Shown: positions 8,227-21,052, counted from the stretch's first letter. The stretch: DNA of 64,000 bases from CAVTWH01 sp963738365 (GCA_963738365.1 CAVTWH010000010.1:1-64000); one strand, 5' to 3'. Numbers and translations are program-made. Notes: generated by a model from the sequence alone, not told the origin.

Positions 8227-11200
8227 TCAACAAGTCGGTAGCTTGTAAGTGAAGATTTTGTCATAGTTGTGGCCCGCTCCAGCCCTTCCTCCCGTCGGCC
8301 CTACCCAGCCGATGGTCCCGTCTGATTTCACCAGAAGCCGCCAGTCGTTACCACCACCGGGCACCTCATAGATCGTCGCGCCACCCCAGTATCTACGCGC
8401 TCCGATCGGGCCAGTGTCCCCACGGAAGACATCGGGTACACGCGCGCCCGCTGGACCCGTCATACGCTGAGATAGCTGACCGGAATTATAGAGGTCAATA
8501 GCATTCTGAATGATCGGGGGCACAGGCGCCGGATCGTTGTGTACGAGCACCGGCGTGGTGCCGGCTATCACATAGTACGTGTGAGTGGCGCTGACGGTGA
8601 GGTTGTACATAAGCCGTGTGCCGCTTGTGAGCCGAATCGTTTGGACGGTGGCGGTGCCTTCGGTGGTGTGGAGTTTGTCGCCGGCGGTGAGATGGTCCAC
8701 CGGAAGCCACGCCTGTTGGGTCTCGTCCCAGAACGGGTGGTTCTGTGTTGTGTGTATGACGCTCTGGTGTCCGTTGGAGTCCGCGACTGTCACATCTGCA
8801 AGATCGGTATCGAGGTTGAGGTGGAGTTGCGTGACCAGCTCGGTATGGGTGGAGCTGGTTGATGGGTCGCCCGATTTGACGAAGTCCCCAGCTTGGACCC
8901 GTCCGATCGCTTTGGTTGTTCCGTCGGCCATCAGGACAGGCGTTGTGCCGTCGAAACTGCACGCAGCTCCTGCCCGGGCCACGGTTGGCGCCGCCGCCTC
9001 AGCTTCTTCGGTTTCCTGCTCGATCAGCTCTGTTTCGCCGGCCACAGCAAACGGCTCGAACTCTTCGCCGCCAAAGAGCAGCAAGAGGTCCACTCCTGCA
9101 GACACCACCACTGTCATAACAGTGAGGAAGTCCCATAGCGCAGAGACGACACATCCCGACCCCCAACATGGAGAGCCGCATCCGACGCTCTTGCCGCAGT
9201 GCGGCGGTGTGGCGGGCTGTTTCTTGGCGTTGTAGCACACGCTTCGGCCACAGACCTTGTGGCTTGTCGGCTTAGCTGGAGGCGCATAGCAGAAGGTGCC
9301 TGAGCAGTCGGGAGGGGGCGGGCCTTGAGTTGTTGCGGGGTCGGTGCCGTCGTTGTAGCAGCCGCCGCCTCCGTGAGGGCAGGGGTCCATGCCGCTTGGA
9401 TCGCTTTGGGTTGTGGGGTCGTTGCCGGCGTAGGAGTAGGCGTTGAGTTGCTGCGGGTCTGTGGCGTGAAATACCGGGTCGACGCTGATGAACCGTCCCG
9501 TTGCCGGGTCGTAGTTGCGTGCGCCGATTTCTTGTAGGCCGGTAGCGTTGTTCTGCGGTTTGTTGAGGAAGCCGCGGTTGTCGGGCCATGTTCCTGCGCC
9601 GCCCCGCGGTTGGCCGTAGGGGGTGGTTTGCCGCCAGGTTGGGGTTTGGGCGGTGCTGTCCAGGTAGACGGCGGGCGTGCCGTGTTGGTCGGTGATTTCG
9701 AATTGGTAGGCGCTTGCAGCTCCGGTTCGCACAGCCACGCCACCGCCGGGGAGTGGGTAGTAGCGGGTGCCGGTGACGGTGTTGGTTGCGGTGTTGAGGG
9801 TGAGTTGTTCGCCTGCCAGGTAGAGGGTGGTGGTGCCGGGGTCTTTCTGAATGAGGAGGTTGCCGTCGGCGTCGTATTCGTAGCTGCTGTTGCCGGCGGT
9901 CGACCCGGTGATGGCGGTTAGACGGTCGGCGTCGTCGAAGGTCAGGGTTTGGTTGCCCTGAGCGGCGTTGCGCGTTTTCATGTTGCCGGCGGCGTCGTAG
10001 GTGTAGGCCGTGCTGCCGGCGGATGCGCCGCTCGTGTTGGTGGCGGTGAGTGTGTGGGGTTGGCTTGCGCCGTTGCCGTTGTAGGTGTAACTGGTGGTGG
10101 TGTCGGTCGCCGGTCCCCCGGTGAAGGAGTGGATGACCTGCTGGGTTCGATCGCCCAGGTCGTCCAGGGTCCAGGTGGCCCAGTAGGCGGAGGCCGGGCC
10201 CAGGTTGTCGCCCACCGTGCTGTGGTTCGCGGTGGTGGGGGTGGCGGTGCAGGTGTCTGTTGCCGTCCAGGCGGCGGTCAGTCTGTCGAGCCTGTCGTAG
10301 GTGTAGCACTGTGTTTCGGTCGGTGTGGAAGCGCCCAGGCGGGTGGAGGTTTGCCGGGTGATGTTGCCGGCCTGGTCGTAGCTGTAGGCCTGCTCGTCGA
10401 CGTTGCTGGGGGTGGCCACCGCGCGGGTGAGGAGTTGGTCGGTGAGCCGGCCGGTGTGTGGGTCGTAGCCGTTGGTGAGGTAAGCGAGGTTGCTGCCGGT
10501 GCCGAGGGTTTCCTGGAAGACCCGGCCGAAGGCGTCGTAGGCGGTTTGTTGGGCGTAGCTGCCCAGGCCGGTGGGCAGGTCGAGCGTTGGTGGTGTAGCC
10601 GTGGCTGACGGTTTCCAGGGGCAGCCCGCCGGCGGCGGGGTAGCCGTCGCGCCAGGGCAGGCCGGTGTTGGCGAAGTAGCTGTGGTTGAACGTGTAGGAG
10701 ACGCCCAGCTGGGTGCCTTCGGTGCTGGACGGGATCGTGATCGTCTCGCCGGTGGATTCGCCGAAGGCGTTGAAGCCCTTCTGCTGGTCGATGTAGGCGG
10801 CGCCGTTCCAGTAGGAGGTGGCGGTGGTGACGTGTCCGACCGGGTCGATCATGCCGGGTAGGGCGTTGTCGGAGTTGTCGTACACCCACGATGTGAGCCG
10901 GTTGGTTGTGCTCTGCGCGCCGACGAGGGAGTCGTACATGCCGATCTTGCGGTTGAGCGCGTCGTAGCTGTAGGAGATGGTCTTGTTGCGGGAGTCGGTG
11001 GACTGTACGAGGTTGCCGGCGCCGTCGTAGCGCAGTGAGGTGGTGCCGCTGTCCGGGATGGCGGTGGTCCCGGCGTCCGGGTCGGTCTTGCGGACGGCTT
11101 GGCCGAGCAGGTTGTAGGTGGTGGTCCATGTGTTGGTCTGGGCGTCGGTGATGCTGTTCTGGTTGCCGTGCCCGTCGTAGCCGTACGTGGTGGCGCTGGT

Positions 11201-14200
11201 GGTGCCGCCGGTGACGTACCAGACGCCGGTGAAGGTGTTACTGGGCGTGGTCAGTGTTGGTGGGGCGGTGTACTGGTCGAGTTCGGTGGTGCGGCCCAGC
11301 GGGTCGGTGACGGTGGCCTGGGTGATTGCCGCCGGTGGGTGGGATGGCGGTGGTCCGGTCGCCGTTGTAGACGGTGGTGGTGGTGGAGATGACGGCGCCG
11401 TCCTGGGCGCTGTTGTCCTGTACCGTCCGGCCGAGCCCGTCGTAGGTGTAGAAGTCCTGGTTGGGCAGGACGTATGCCTGGCTGCAGGTCTGCGCTGGCG
11501 CGACGATGGTGGTGTTGGGGTAGCTGGTGCAGTCCCACCAGCCGTTGTTCTTCGACTTCACCCAGCCGCGGGAGTCATAGAGCGTGTCGGTGATCAGCCG
11601 CCCGCTCTGCGGGGTCTCGGTCTGGGTCTGCCGGGCTCGCAGCAGCGCGTCGTAGATGAGTGTGGAGGTGGTTCCGCCCGACTCTTCGTTGAGCTTCTGG
11701 TGGTGACCGCGGTGACCCCGGTGTTGGACAGCTGGTAGCTGTAGGCGTAGTTGGCGGGGTTGCTGGTCGAGCGGGACGCCAACCAGACCGCGGTGACCCG
11801 GCCCAGCGCGTCGTACTGCCTGGTGGTGACGACACCGTTGGCGTCGGTCGCGGTCAGGGTCAGCCCGCGCTGCGGATCCAGGGTGGTGGAGGTGGTCTGG
11901 TCGAGCGCGTTGGTGACTGTCGTGCCGGTGGTCAGGCCGACCGAGTTCATCGTGTATGCGGCGGCGGTTGTGTTGTCGTTGCCGTCGTACGCGGTCGGTG
12001 GTCCGGCCGTAGCCGTCGTAGCTGCTGCGGCTGGTCGTCTGGTAGGTGAAACGCGCCGGCCGTGTAGTCGACGGCCTTGCGGACCATGGTGACGTCACCC
12101 TTGGTCGGGGCGGCCGGCTGCGGGAAGGTGGTGGCGAAGGTGCCGTCGTCGTAGAAGGTGCGGGCGGCCGACATGACCTGCGCGGGCCGGCTCAGCAGGC
12201 CGGCGCGGTCAGCGTGTTGAGGGCGGCGGGGACGGAGCCGGGGCTGCCCTGGGTGAACCCGCCGCAGGCCACGCTGTCGGTCTCCGCCTCACGACCAGTC
12301 CGACCAGGTTCGCGCCGGTGTTGGCCGGGGCGTAGCTGGTGGTGGCTGCACCGGTCGTAGGCGGGGTTGGCGGGCACGGTGTGGGTGTAGCTGCGGGTCG
12401 GCAGGCCGAGAGGTGCGTCGGTGATGGTGGCGTCGTAGGCGGTGTCGGTTTCGGTGTACCGCCAGGTGGTGGTGCCGCCGTCGGTCACCGCCTGCCGGGT
12501 GTAGGTCTCGGCCGGCGCGACCAGGTTCGCGGTCAGTGGGGACAGACCGGTGCGGCCGCGGGTTCGCGGTGGCCGCGGACACCCAGTACGAGGTGATGGT
12601 GGAGTGGTCGACCGGGCCGCCGTTGCCCAGGTACGACGGTGGACTCCAACGCCATGCCGGCGAGGTCGTTGACGTCTTCGTGCTGGCCACCCTGCGGAGT
12701 CGGTGACGTTGACCACGGTGGTGTTGTTGTTCTTCGACATGCCGCGGTAGTAGGTGGTCTCCGAATGGGTCTGGGGGTCGTTGACTCCGTCGCCGGTGTA
12801 GGTCTTGACGTCGGCGTAGCCGCGGAACTGGCCGTAGGTGCGGTACTTGGCCTGGACCACCTCGTTGTCGTCGAAGTGCCAGCCGGCCCCTCCGCTGTAG
12901 CTGTATGCCGTCACCAGCGCCGGTGCCCCACCGGTCGGGTCGGTCTGGGTCACCTTGTTGACGACATACTTGTTGAACCAGTCCATGATACGGGCGGTGT
13001 AGCCCTCCGGGGTCCACGTACACCGGGTAGCAGGAACTGGTGTTCGCTGCGCGGACTGATGGTCACGGGGGCGGTGCAGGGGTTCGGCTGGCCGTAGGTG
13101 ACCCCAATGACCGACCCAGTTTCGGTGACGACGCTGGCGATCCGGTAGCGGTACAACGCCGGCAGACCGTCCGTGACCGTGTCGACCCGGTTAGCCAGCG
13201 CGACAGACGTGAAAGTGACCGGCGGCAACGTGATCGCGGAGGTCGAGCCGTCTGCGTTGAGGTGGGAGCCGGTCTGGGTGATGGAGGCCAGCCACAGGGT
13301 GGGTGAGGTCTGGTCGTTGTTGCTGGGCAGCGTCTGCGTCAGCGTGTACGTGTTGACCGGATGGTACTGGGAGTCGGTCGTGCTGTACTGCTGGGTCGTG
13401 ATGGAGGCCAGCCGAACGGTGGAGAAGAAGCTCGGGCTGTACGGGGAGCAGGTGGCCCCGGACTGGCAGATCAGGTCGTAGGGAACATCGGGCCAGCTCT
13501 GCTTGGTGGTGGAGTTGAGCGGGTCACATGGGCTGTTCAGGCACCTGTCGTCGGGTGTGAAGACGACCTGGTTCGGGACGGTGCCGAAGGCGTTGCCGTC
13601 GGTGAAGCCGTAGTCGATGTGGTCGAGGTAGGAGTCGCGGACGTAGGAGACGTTGTGGGCGCCGTTGTCCTCGCCGTAGAAGTTGGTGTCCTGCTTGTAG
13701 TAGAAGGCCATCGCGTTGCCGTGGACGTCTTTGACGTAGTCCAGGTGCCAGCGGTACGCCATCGTGCACACCGACGAGGTGAACCCGGCGGTCTTATAGC
13801 ACGGGTCGGTCGGTTCCTTTGCCGCGTTGTTGCTGGGGTGCGCGGAGTACACCGGCTCCGAGTCGACCGAGTTGCGTGGTCGGCTTACCAGCCGACCAGC
13901 CGGGCAGCTGGTTACGTCCGAACGTGTAAACCGTGCCGTCCCGGGTGGTGACGGTCCAGTAGTCGGTGTTGTACGTGCCGGTTCCGTTGTTCGACCCGGT
14001 CACATGGGTGACCACTTCCCCGCTGTCCTGCTGCGGCTTCCACACCTGCTTGGTGGCGTCCCATACCAGCGAGGTCGATGCGCCGTTCAACGACAGGGTA
14101 AGTACCGGGCCGTTGTAACACAGATCGCCGGTGGACACCGGCGAGGCGGTGCCTTCCGGCTTGTCGGAGCAGGACACGAACGACTGCTCGATGAACGACT

Positions 14201-15191
14201 GCGGCATCGACCAGCCGTCGCCCACCCAAGACGACTGCGCCCACGTGGTCGCGGTCTGCCCGTCCAGGCTCGACGAGTCGTAGGACAACTGCACCTGCGG
14301 GGTCAGGCTGGACGCCGCGGGCGGCACCGTGATCGGGTAGCTGTAGCTGAACCCGCCCGTGCTGCCCCCCGCCGTCCACGATCCGGACGGCTTCAGTGAG
14401 GTGGCCGCATACGACCCGGCCGCACCACCCTCCTGGCCCGCGGTGGTGGTCGCGGCCAACACCATGACTGCGGCCGAGGCCGACTGTGTCGACGGGGCGG
14501 CGGTGGCGGCCAGGTCCAGCGGCGCCGAAACGCTACCGGTGGCCGGATCGTTGGTGCTGGTCAGCGGTGTCTGCCGGCGGCAGTCGGCGACCTGGGGTGT
14601 CGACAGCACGCACGCCGGGAGCTTGACCAACCGCAGCCGGGACCCGTAGTTGCCGCCATAGGCCTGCGCGAAAGATGCGTAGTCCACACCGACTCGAACC
14701 GTGCCGGCGCCGTGGGATACGCCGGGATCGACGGTGAACAACACGCCCGGGATGTCGGCCGCCTGCGCCGCCGAGTGGTCCACCACCTGCACGTCCAGCC
14801 GCCCCGGCCCGGCGTACCGGCCCTTCATCGGGGCTGCGGCGCGTGCCCACACTGGACTCCCTCCGGCCCGGGACGTCGGACCCTCGCTGGCCGCACCGGC
14901 CGGCGCGGACAGGGCGAGCGTCGCGGACGCCGCCCCCGGCCACGCCGTCGCAGTCGCCCGGTACGGCGCGGCATGCTCCACCGGCTTCACAAAACGCGTC
15001 CCGACCGCGCTCACGTGCCCGGTCCGCGGCCCCGACCACGGTGCCGGCGGCGGTGGGGTCAACCCGGGGGGCGCAGCCACGGCCGGTACCGCAACCAACA
15101 TCGTGACCATCATGGACAGTGCCGTGGCAAAAGCCACCACCATCTGTGCCCGACGGAATCTCACCCACCGTTGACGCATGGCTCCCCGCAT
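8227..15191 (-). CDS. RHS-repeat polymorphic toxin precursor with PT-HINT and C-terminal toxin (frameshifted as given)
   Basis: A secreted toxin of about 2,300 aa. From the start at 15191 (alternative ATG 15179) it has a signal peptide (MVVAFATALSMMVTMLVAVP), an SpvB-like N-terminal part (PITVPPAASSLTPQVQLSY), and many YD repeats such as YDALGRVTAV and YDGLGRTVQD. The RHS core closes with ARNYDPATGRFISVDP and DPSGMDPC. A PT-HINT domain follows (CSFDGTTPVLMADG to TPVLVHN), then a toxin domain of about 100 residues ending GHNYDKIFTYKLPTC. The core shell holds the toxin; HINT presumably helps release it. About ten single-base shifts break the frame (for example near 13870, 13000, 12650, 12300, 12010, 11700, 11320 and 10585), while 8227-10419 is one frame. 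The toxin type is not recognised. Confidence 0.88.
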
Positions 15192-15460
15192 TCGTCGCGC
15201 GTTCAGACATCGAACACCGTCAACGTGCGCACACGAGCCGGCGAGGCGTCACTTTGCCAAACGAACGATGGCCGGCGATGCCCCACGAAGATGACGGAAC
15301 GATAACGATAAGTTCGGTTGTGGGGGCAAAACGTCCGCGCCGGTGGCAATCAGGCGAATTGACAGGGCGTAGGGGCTCGGCATACGGCCAGTGTTGGTGT
15401 TGACTATCGCCCGTTGCTACGGCCAGGCCGGTGGACACCGGCTCACGGGAGGGACGTGTC
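15192..15460. promoter_or_regulatory. Divergent promoter region between the RHS toxin and surface-protein genes
   Basis: About 270 bp shared by two divergent starts. Toward the plus-strand gene, TTGACA at 15359 and CATACG at 15381 (16-bp spacer) form a plausible promoter. A repeated ACGATA (near 15300-15310) could be an operator. Shared control of the two large secreted proteins is likely but not shown. Confidence 0.35.
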
Positions 15461-18400
15461 ATGCGGGTCAATACGCCGCGCCGTTTTCACCTATTCGTCG
15501 CGTCGTCACTAGCGGTCGTAGTCGTGCTGGCCAGTGCACCGGCCAGCGCGCACGCGGATCCGGCGCCCCCGGTCCCGGCCGGCTCCGGCCAGTCGACCTC
15601 GACGTCACCACTGACTGCGGGAGAGGCATCGACACAAGCCAAAGCGACCGGGCACGCAGTGGCGGTGGACGGGGCCACCACACTGACCGACACAGTGGCG
15701 GCCAACCCGAACGGCACGTTCACGTTGACCCGGTCCATGATGCCGGTCCGCAAGCTGGTCAACCACACATGGCAGCCGTTGAACCCGACGCTGCACGCGG
15801 TGTCCGGCGGCGTGTCGCCGACCGTCACGACCGAGGATCTCGTCCTGTCCGGAGGTGGCAGCGGGCCGTTGGCCACGATGCGGGCCGGGGACCGTTCACT
15901 GGCGCTGTCGCTACCCATGTCGCTTCCGGCGCCCACCCTGTCCGGCGCCACCGCCACCTACCCGGCAGTGCTTCCCGGAGTGGACCTGCAGATCACCGCC
16001 ACCAGCCTCGGCGGGTTCTCCGAAGTGTTCGTAGTCCACAACGCCGCAGCAGCGGCCAACCCCCTGCTCAAAACGCTGACCATGGCCACCACCACAACCG
16101 CGCTCACCTTGGCGGCTGACAGCGACGGCAACCTCGCGGCCAAAGACGCCAGCGGACAGGTGGTGTTCGCCGGCAGCTCACCGATCGCCTGGGACTCCAC
16201 CCCGGCAACCTCCTCCAGTGCGGGCGTCACCGACCCGAGGACCGGAGCCACGATAGACCCGGGCACCGGGATGCCCCTCGCATCGAGCCCGGCCGGCCCC
16301 GGCCAGGCCGCCCACATCGCGCACATCGGCGTGTCCGCCACCGCGTCCCAGCTCACCCTGACGCCCCCGGCCAGCCTGCTGACCGCGGCGGACACCACCT
16401 GGCCGGTGTACCTGGACCCGCCGTGGAGCGTCGGAAAGAGCGCGTGGGCCAGCGTCGCCGAGTACCACCCGACCTCCAACTACTGGAACACCACCCCCGA
16501 TCCGCAAGGCAAAATGCAGGTCGGCAACTCCGGTTCAATGTGGTCACACACCCTGGTCAACTTCGGACTGTCCGGCCTGCCTGCGTCCTCGATCCAGTCC
16601 GCGCAGTTCAACCTGACCGAAACCTGGTCCTACTCGTGCACCGCGTCCACGGTCAACGTGTACGCCCCGTCGCCCGGCTGGCCCAGTCCAACGCGACCTG
16701 GAACTCGTGGGCCGGGGTCAACCTCGGCGCGGCGGTCGCCTCGGCCACCGTCGCGCACGGCTACAACTCTTCCTGCCCGGCCGCCGGGGTCGGATTCGAT
16801 GTCAGAACCGCCATCCAGAACGCAGTCAACTCCGGCGCCACCACCCAGACATTCGTGTTGACCGGCGTCAACGAATCCAGCGACCACAACAGCTGGAAAG
16901 AATTCGACCCCGCCAGCGCCAACCTGTCCGTCACCTACGACCGGACCCCGAACACCCCCACCGGCCTGTCGACCTCCCCGGCCACCACCTGCCCCGCCAG
17001 CCCACCGACCACCGTCGGCGACGCCGACGTAACCCTGTACGCCCCGGTGTCCGACCCCGACGGCGGCAACCTCACCGTCACCTACCAGATGTGGAAGACC
17101 ACGACCCCGGGCACGCTGCTCGACAACTCGACCCTCAGCTACGCCTCCGGCACCACAGCGGTGCGAGTCGAACCCGAAGCCACCCTCAAGACCGCCGCCG
17201 CCGGGGCCGCCACCCAATTCTCCTGGAAGGCGCAGGCCAGCGACGGCACCCTGACCAGCAACTGGTCAACCACCTGCAGCTTCACCTTCGACCCCACCCG
17301 GCCCGGCCAACCCGGCGTCAACGGCACCACCAGCGGTCTGACCATCGGACAGCCAGCAACCTTCACCATCACGGCACCGCCAACCGGCAGCGCTCCGGCC
17401 AGGTACGTCTACCAGCTCAACGGCGCCGCACCCGGCACCGTGACCGCCGACTCATCCGGCAACACCACAATCACCATCACACCGACCCGGTTCACCAACG
17501 TGCTGACCGTCAACAGCGTCTCCACCGGCGGCAACACCAGCCTCCAAGCCGCCCGCAAGATATTCAACGCCGCTGCGCCCACCCCGCAAGCCGATCAGGA
17601 CCTGACCGGCGACAACATCCCCGACCTACTCACCACCGGCGGGCAAAACGGTGTCCCCGCCGGACTGTGGCTCGCCCGGGCGCAATCCGGCACCGGCAAA
17701 GTCAACCCCGTCGCCGTGAACATCGGCGCCAACGGCACCGGAACCACCCCGAACCACCAACCCAGCGACTTCACCGGCTACCAGACCATCACCGGACACT
17801 TCACCAGCGCCAGCAACGGCGCCCTGCAAGACCTGCTCACCTACAACCCAGCCACCGGCGCCGGCGCGATCCTCGCCGGCAACGGCGACGGATCCGTACT
17901 CACACCCAACTCCCTCAACCAGTGGAACCTGCCCGCCGGATCGTTCAGCGACACACAGTTCAACGACTGGACCGACGGCCCCGGCGACAACCCACGACAA
18001 CTCGTCAACGCCGGAAACACCGCCGCCCGCACCGCCAGCCCGCCGACCACCAGCTACCCCGACCTCATCGGCATCAACGGCGACGACACCGCCGGCTACT
18101 ACCTCGCCTACTACACCCATCCCAGCGGATACCTGGCCGGATACGGCCCCGACAAGACCACCGTGGCCACCCCCGATGGCACCAGCTGGAAGAACTGGAC
18201 CCTGGCCACCTGCCAAATCAACGGCCTGACCAACATGTTCCTCTGGAACAACAGCACCGGCGCCCTCTACCTATGGACCAACCTCACCCACACCGCAGGC
18301 GCACACGACCTCGGCCACACCAGCTACACCCTCAAAGCCACCGGCTGGAACAGGAACACCGCGCTCACCCTGCAAGCCGCCGACCTCAACGGAGACAATA

Positions 18401-20276
18401 TCCCCGACCTGTGGGCTGTCGGTGCCGGCGCCACCGCCACCGCCTACCTGGTCACCAACCCATCGGCCGGCAGTATCACCACCCAACCCAGCCAAAACGT
18501 GACCACCGCCAACCACACCTGGCTGCTCAACGACACCGGCAGCGGCACCGTCGGCACCGCAATAGACACCATCGGCGCGGCCAACCTCGCCGGCACCGGC
18601 AACGTCACCTGGCACAGCGGCGACCTCTACGACCCTGACCTACAGCTCAACATCGACACCAACAACAACAACAACCCCGACGCCAACCCCACCGGCGCCC
18701 TGTCCACCAGCGGCGCAGCAGTCACCACCAACGCTGACTTCAGCGTCTCCGCCTGGGTCAAACCCGCCACCACAACCGCGAACGCGACCGTGCTCAGCCA
18801 GAACGGCACCAACGGCGTCAGTTTCGCCCTCCAAGGCATCAACAACGCCTGGGACTTCGCCATGTCCACCGGCGACGGAACCGGCACCTGGGACCACGCC
18901 ACCGCAGCCGCCGGCACAGTTCAAGTGGGCGTCTGGACCCAACTCACCGCTACGTTCACGGTAGCCACCCACCGGATGAACCTCTACGCCAACAGCATCA
19001 ACATCGCCGTCGGCACCCACACCACCACGTGGAACAACAACGGCGGGCTGCAGATCGGACGCTTCCGCACCGGCGCATCCACCTACGGGCAGTACTTCAC
19101 CGGCCAGATCGCCAACGTACAAACCTGGAACACCGCCGTCGATCCCACCCAAGCCGCAAGCCCACCCGGCTACTACCAACCCATCACCGCGACCCGATTC
19201 CTGGACACCCGCGACGGCACCGGCGGCACCACCGGACCCATCAACGCCGGCACCACCGTCCGAGTCCAAATCGCCGGAGCCCACGGAATACCGACCAGCA
19301 ACGTCATCGCCGTCGCCGTCAACATCACCGTCCTGGCCACCGGCCCCGGCGCCTAACCGTCTACCCCGACAACACCCCGCAACCCATCACCTCGAACGTC
19401 AACTACGACGCAACCTCCGCCATCGCCAACTACGCCATCATCCCCGTCGGCACCACCGGATATATCGACATCTTCAACGGCGCCGGCAGCGGCTCCCCCG
19501 CACAGATACTCGCCGATGTCTCCGGCTACTTCACCTCCGACACCACCAAAGCCGGCAACACCACCTTCACCCCCACCACACCGAACCGCCTGCTTGACAC
19601 CCGCAACGGCACCGGCGGCATCACCGGAGCCTTCACCGGCACCAAAACACTGCAAGTAGCCGGCGCCGGCGGCGTCCCCGCAAGCGGTGTCGTCGCCGTC
19701 GCGGTCAACCTGACCGCCGTCAACGAAACCGCCTCCAGCTTCCTCAACGCCTGGGCCGACGGCACCCAACAACCCACCACCTCCGGAGTGCAGTACAACA
19801 CCACAACCGCCTACGCCGGCATGACCATCGTTCCCCTCGCCGCCAACGGCAAAATCGACATCTTCGCCGGCGCCACCACCGACGTCATCGCCGACGTCAC
19901 CGGCTACTTCACGACCAGCACCAGCGGACAGAAATACCACGCCATCGGCGCCGTTCGGATGATCGATACCCGGCAGGACGGCGGGACACTGCAAACCGGC
20001 GGCACCATGAAGGTCACCCAAGGCAACACCGTCATCGCGCTCAATCCGACCTTGATCCTCAACCTGACCGTCACCCAGCCGGGCGGCCCCGGCAACCTCA
20101 TCGTCTACCCCGACGGGAGCGCACGGCCCACCACCTCCAACATCAACTTCATCAAGGACGAGACCGTCGCCGCGCTCGCCCTTGCCAGCGCCAACGCCGG
20201 AACCATCGACATCTACGACGACGGCCCAACCACCCAAGTCATCGTCGACTGCCTCGGCTACTTCGCCACCAACTAG
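15461..20276 (+). CDS. Giant secreted surface protein with LamG-like and repeated C-terminal beta domains (two frameshifts)
   Basis: About 1,605 aa from the ATG at 15461, behind GGGAGGG. A signal peptide (FVASSLAVVVVLASAPASAHA) leads to an N-terminal region like those paired with actinobacterial RHS proteins, a region with LTGDNIPDLLTTGG and LNGDNIPDLWAVGA (FG-GAP/VCBS-like), and a LamG-like domain (DFSVSAWVKPATTT to YFTGQIANVQTWN). Three repeats of about 125 aa follow, each starting around RFLDTRDGTGG or RLLDTRNGTGG and ending DVSGYFT or CLGYFAT. One base is missing near 16673 and one near 19353. It is divergent from the RHS toxin on the same element and may act in its display, export or target binding. 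The role is inferred from position and architecture. Confidence 0.8.
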
Positions 20277-20286
20277 AAGCACCCGC

Positions 20287-20313
20287 CCGGGGCGCGCACC
20301 ACGCGCGCCCCGG
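20287..20313 (+). terminator. Terminator of the surface-protein gene
   Basis: A perfect 11-bp G+C stem (20287-20297 with 20303-20313) and 5-nt loop, followed by TTTGTCT, 10 bp after the stop. Confidence 0.8.
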
Positions 20314-20329
20314 TTTGTCTGGGATCACG

Positions 20330-20725
20330 AAGTCCAAATAGGCAGTCATGAACCGACTCGCGGCGGCACGCCCCACCAACGCCAGTTGGTAGTAACCTAT
20401 CGACCAATCTCGCGAGACGGGCCCGACACGTCGAGGTCCCGTCCCGCGCCGCCGCAGGCGCAGGTGATTACCTTCGGTGCAGCCTCACGCGGACCGCAAG
20501 TAGCCCGTGTGAGGGCTCGTCCCGGGCACGGCGCCTGCCGCTTCGCTCTCGGCGGCGACCCGGCCGGCCCGCCCGGAACCTCGAACGGCATGAAACCCAG
20601 CGCCGTCTCACGAAGGAAACGCCGGGCAGTTCGCCGTACGTTGTGGCTACCCGTGCGGCGCGACCCTTGTGACACAGGCACTTGGGCGAGTTTGAGCCGG
20701 GCCGGACTCGTGGCAAAGTTGCGAA
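20330..20725. other. Intergenic stretch, nothing recognised
   Basis: Long open frames exist on both strands but have no ribosome site, domain or sensible composition. They read as chance frames in G+C-rich DNA. Confidence 0.4.
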
Positions 20726-21052
20726 CTATCGGCGCGGCCGCCAGCGCACATCGCGGCGGTACTGCCGCCACCGGTACAGAGCCGATGCGTCCGGCTTCAT
20801 TGGGCGGATAACTGGAACACCCGCGCGGCGCCGCAGAACGAGCCCGACCGCCCCCAGTACCAGACTGAGGGTGAGGACCGGGATACTCACGGCGATCGAC
20901 CGGTGGGCGAACCACACAATGAGCCAGACGACCAGGAACACATAACCCATCCGGGCGAACCACAATGCGGCCCGGTACCTGGGAGAGCGCCGCAACTCGT
21001 CCATCCCATGGTCGTCGGTCGGCGCGATCAGCAACCCATCGTCGGTCGTCAC
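20726..21052 (-). CDS. Small two-helix membrane protein
   Basis: A 108-aa protein from a GTG at 21052; the frame continues upstream but that part looks non-coding. Two hydrophobic helices (VFLVVWLIVWFA and SIPVLTLSLVLGAVGLVL) are separated by a short loop, followed by a basic, tryptophan-containing tail (YRWRQYRRDVRWRPRR). No family is recognised. It is cargo of element I. Confidence 0.45.
   Translation of the reverse strand: MTTDDGLLIAPTDDHGMDELRRSPRYRAALWFARMGYVFLVVWLIVWFAHRSIAVSIPVLTLSLVLGAVGLVLRRRAGVPVIRPMKPDASALYRWRQYRRDVRWRPRR

Noticed and set aside
8500..9050. HINT domain as an intein
   Set aside because: It lies after the RHS core and before a variable toxin tip, with no C-terminal extein of the host protein and no homing endonuclease; this is the pretoxin HINT arrangement.
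10278..12098. Long minus-strand frames rich in Arg, His and Pro
   Set aside because: They are out-of-frame readings of RHS repeats; composition is that of shadow frames and no domain is present.
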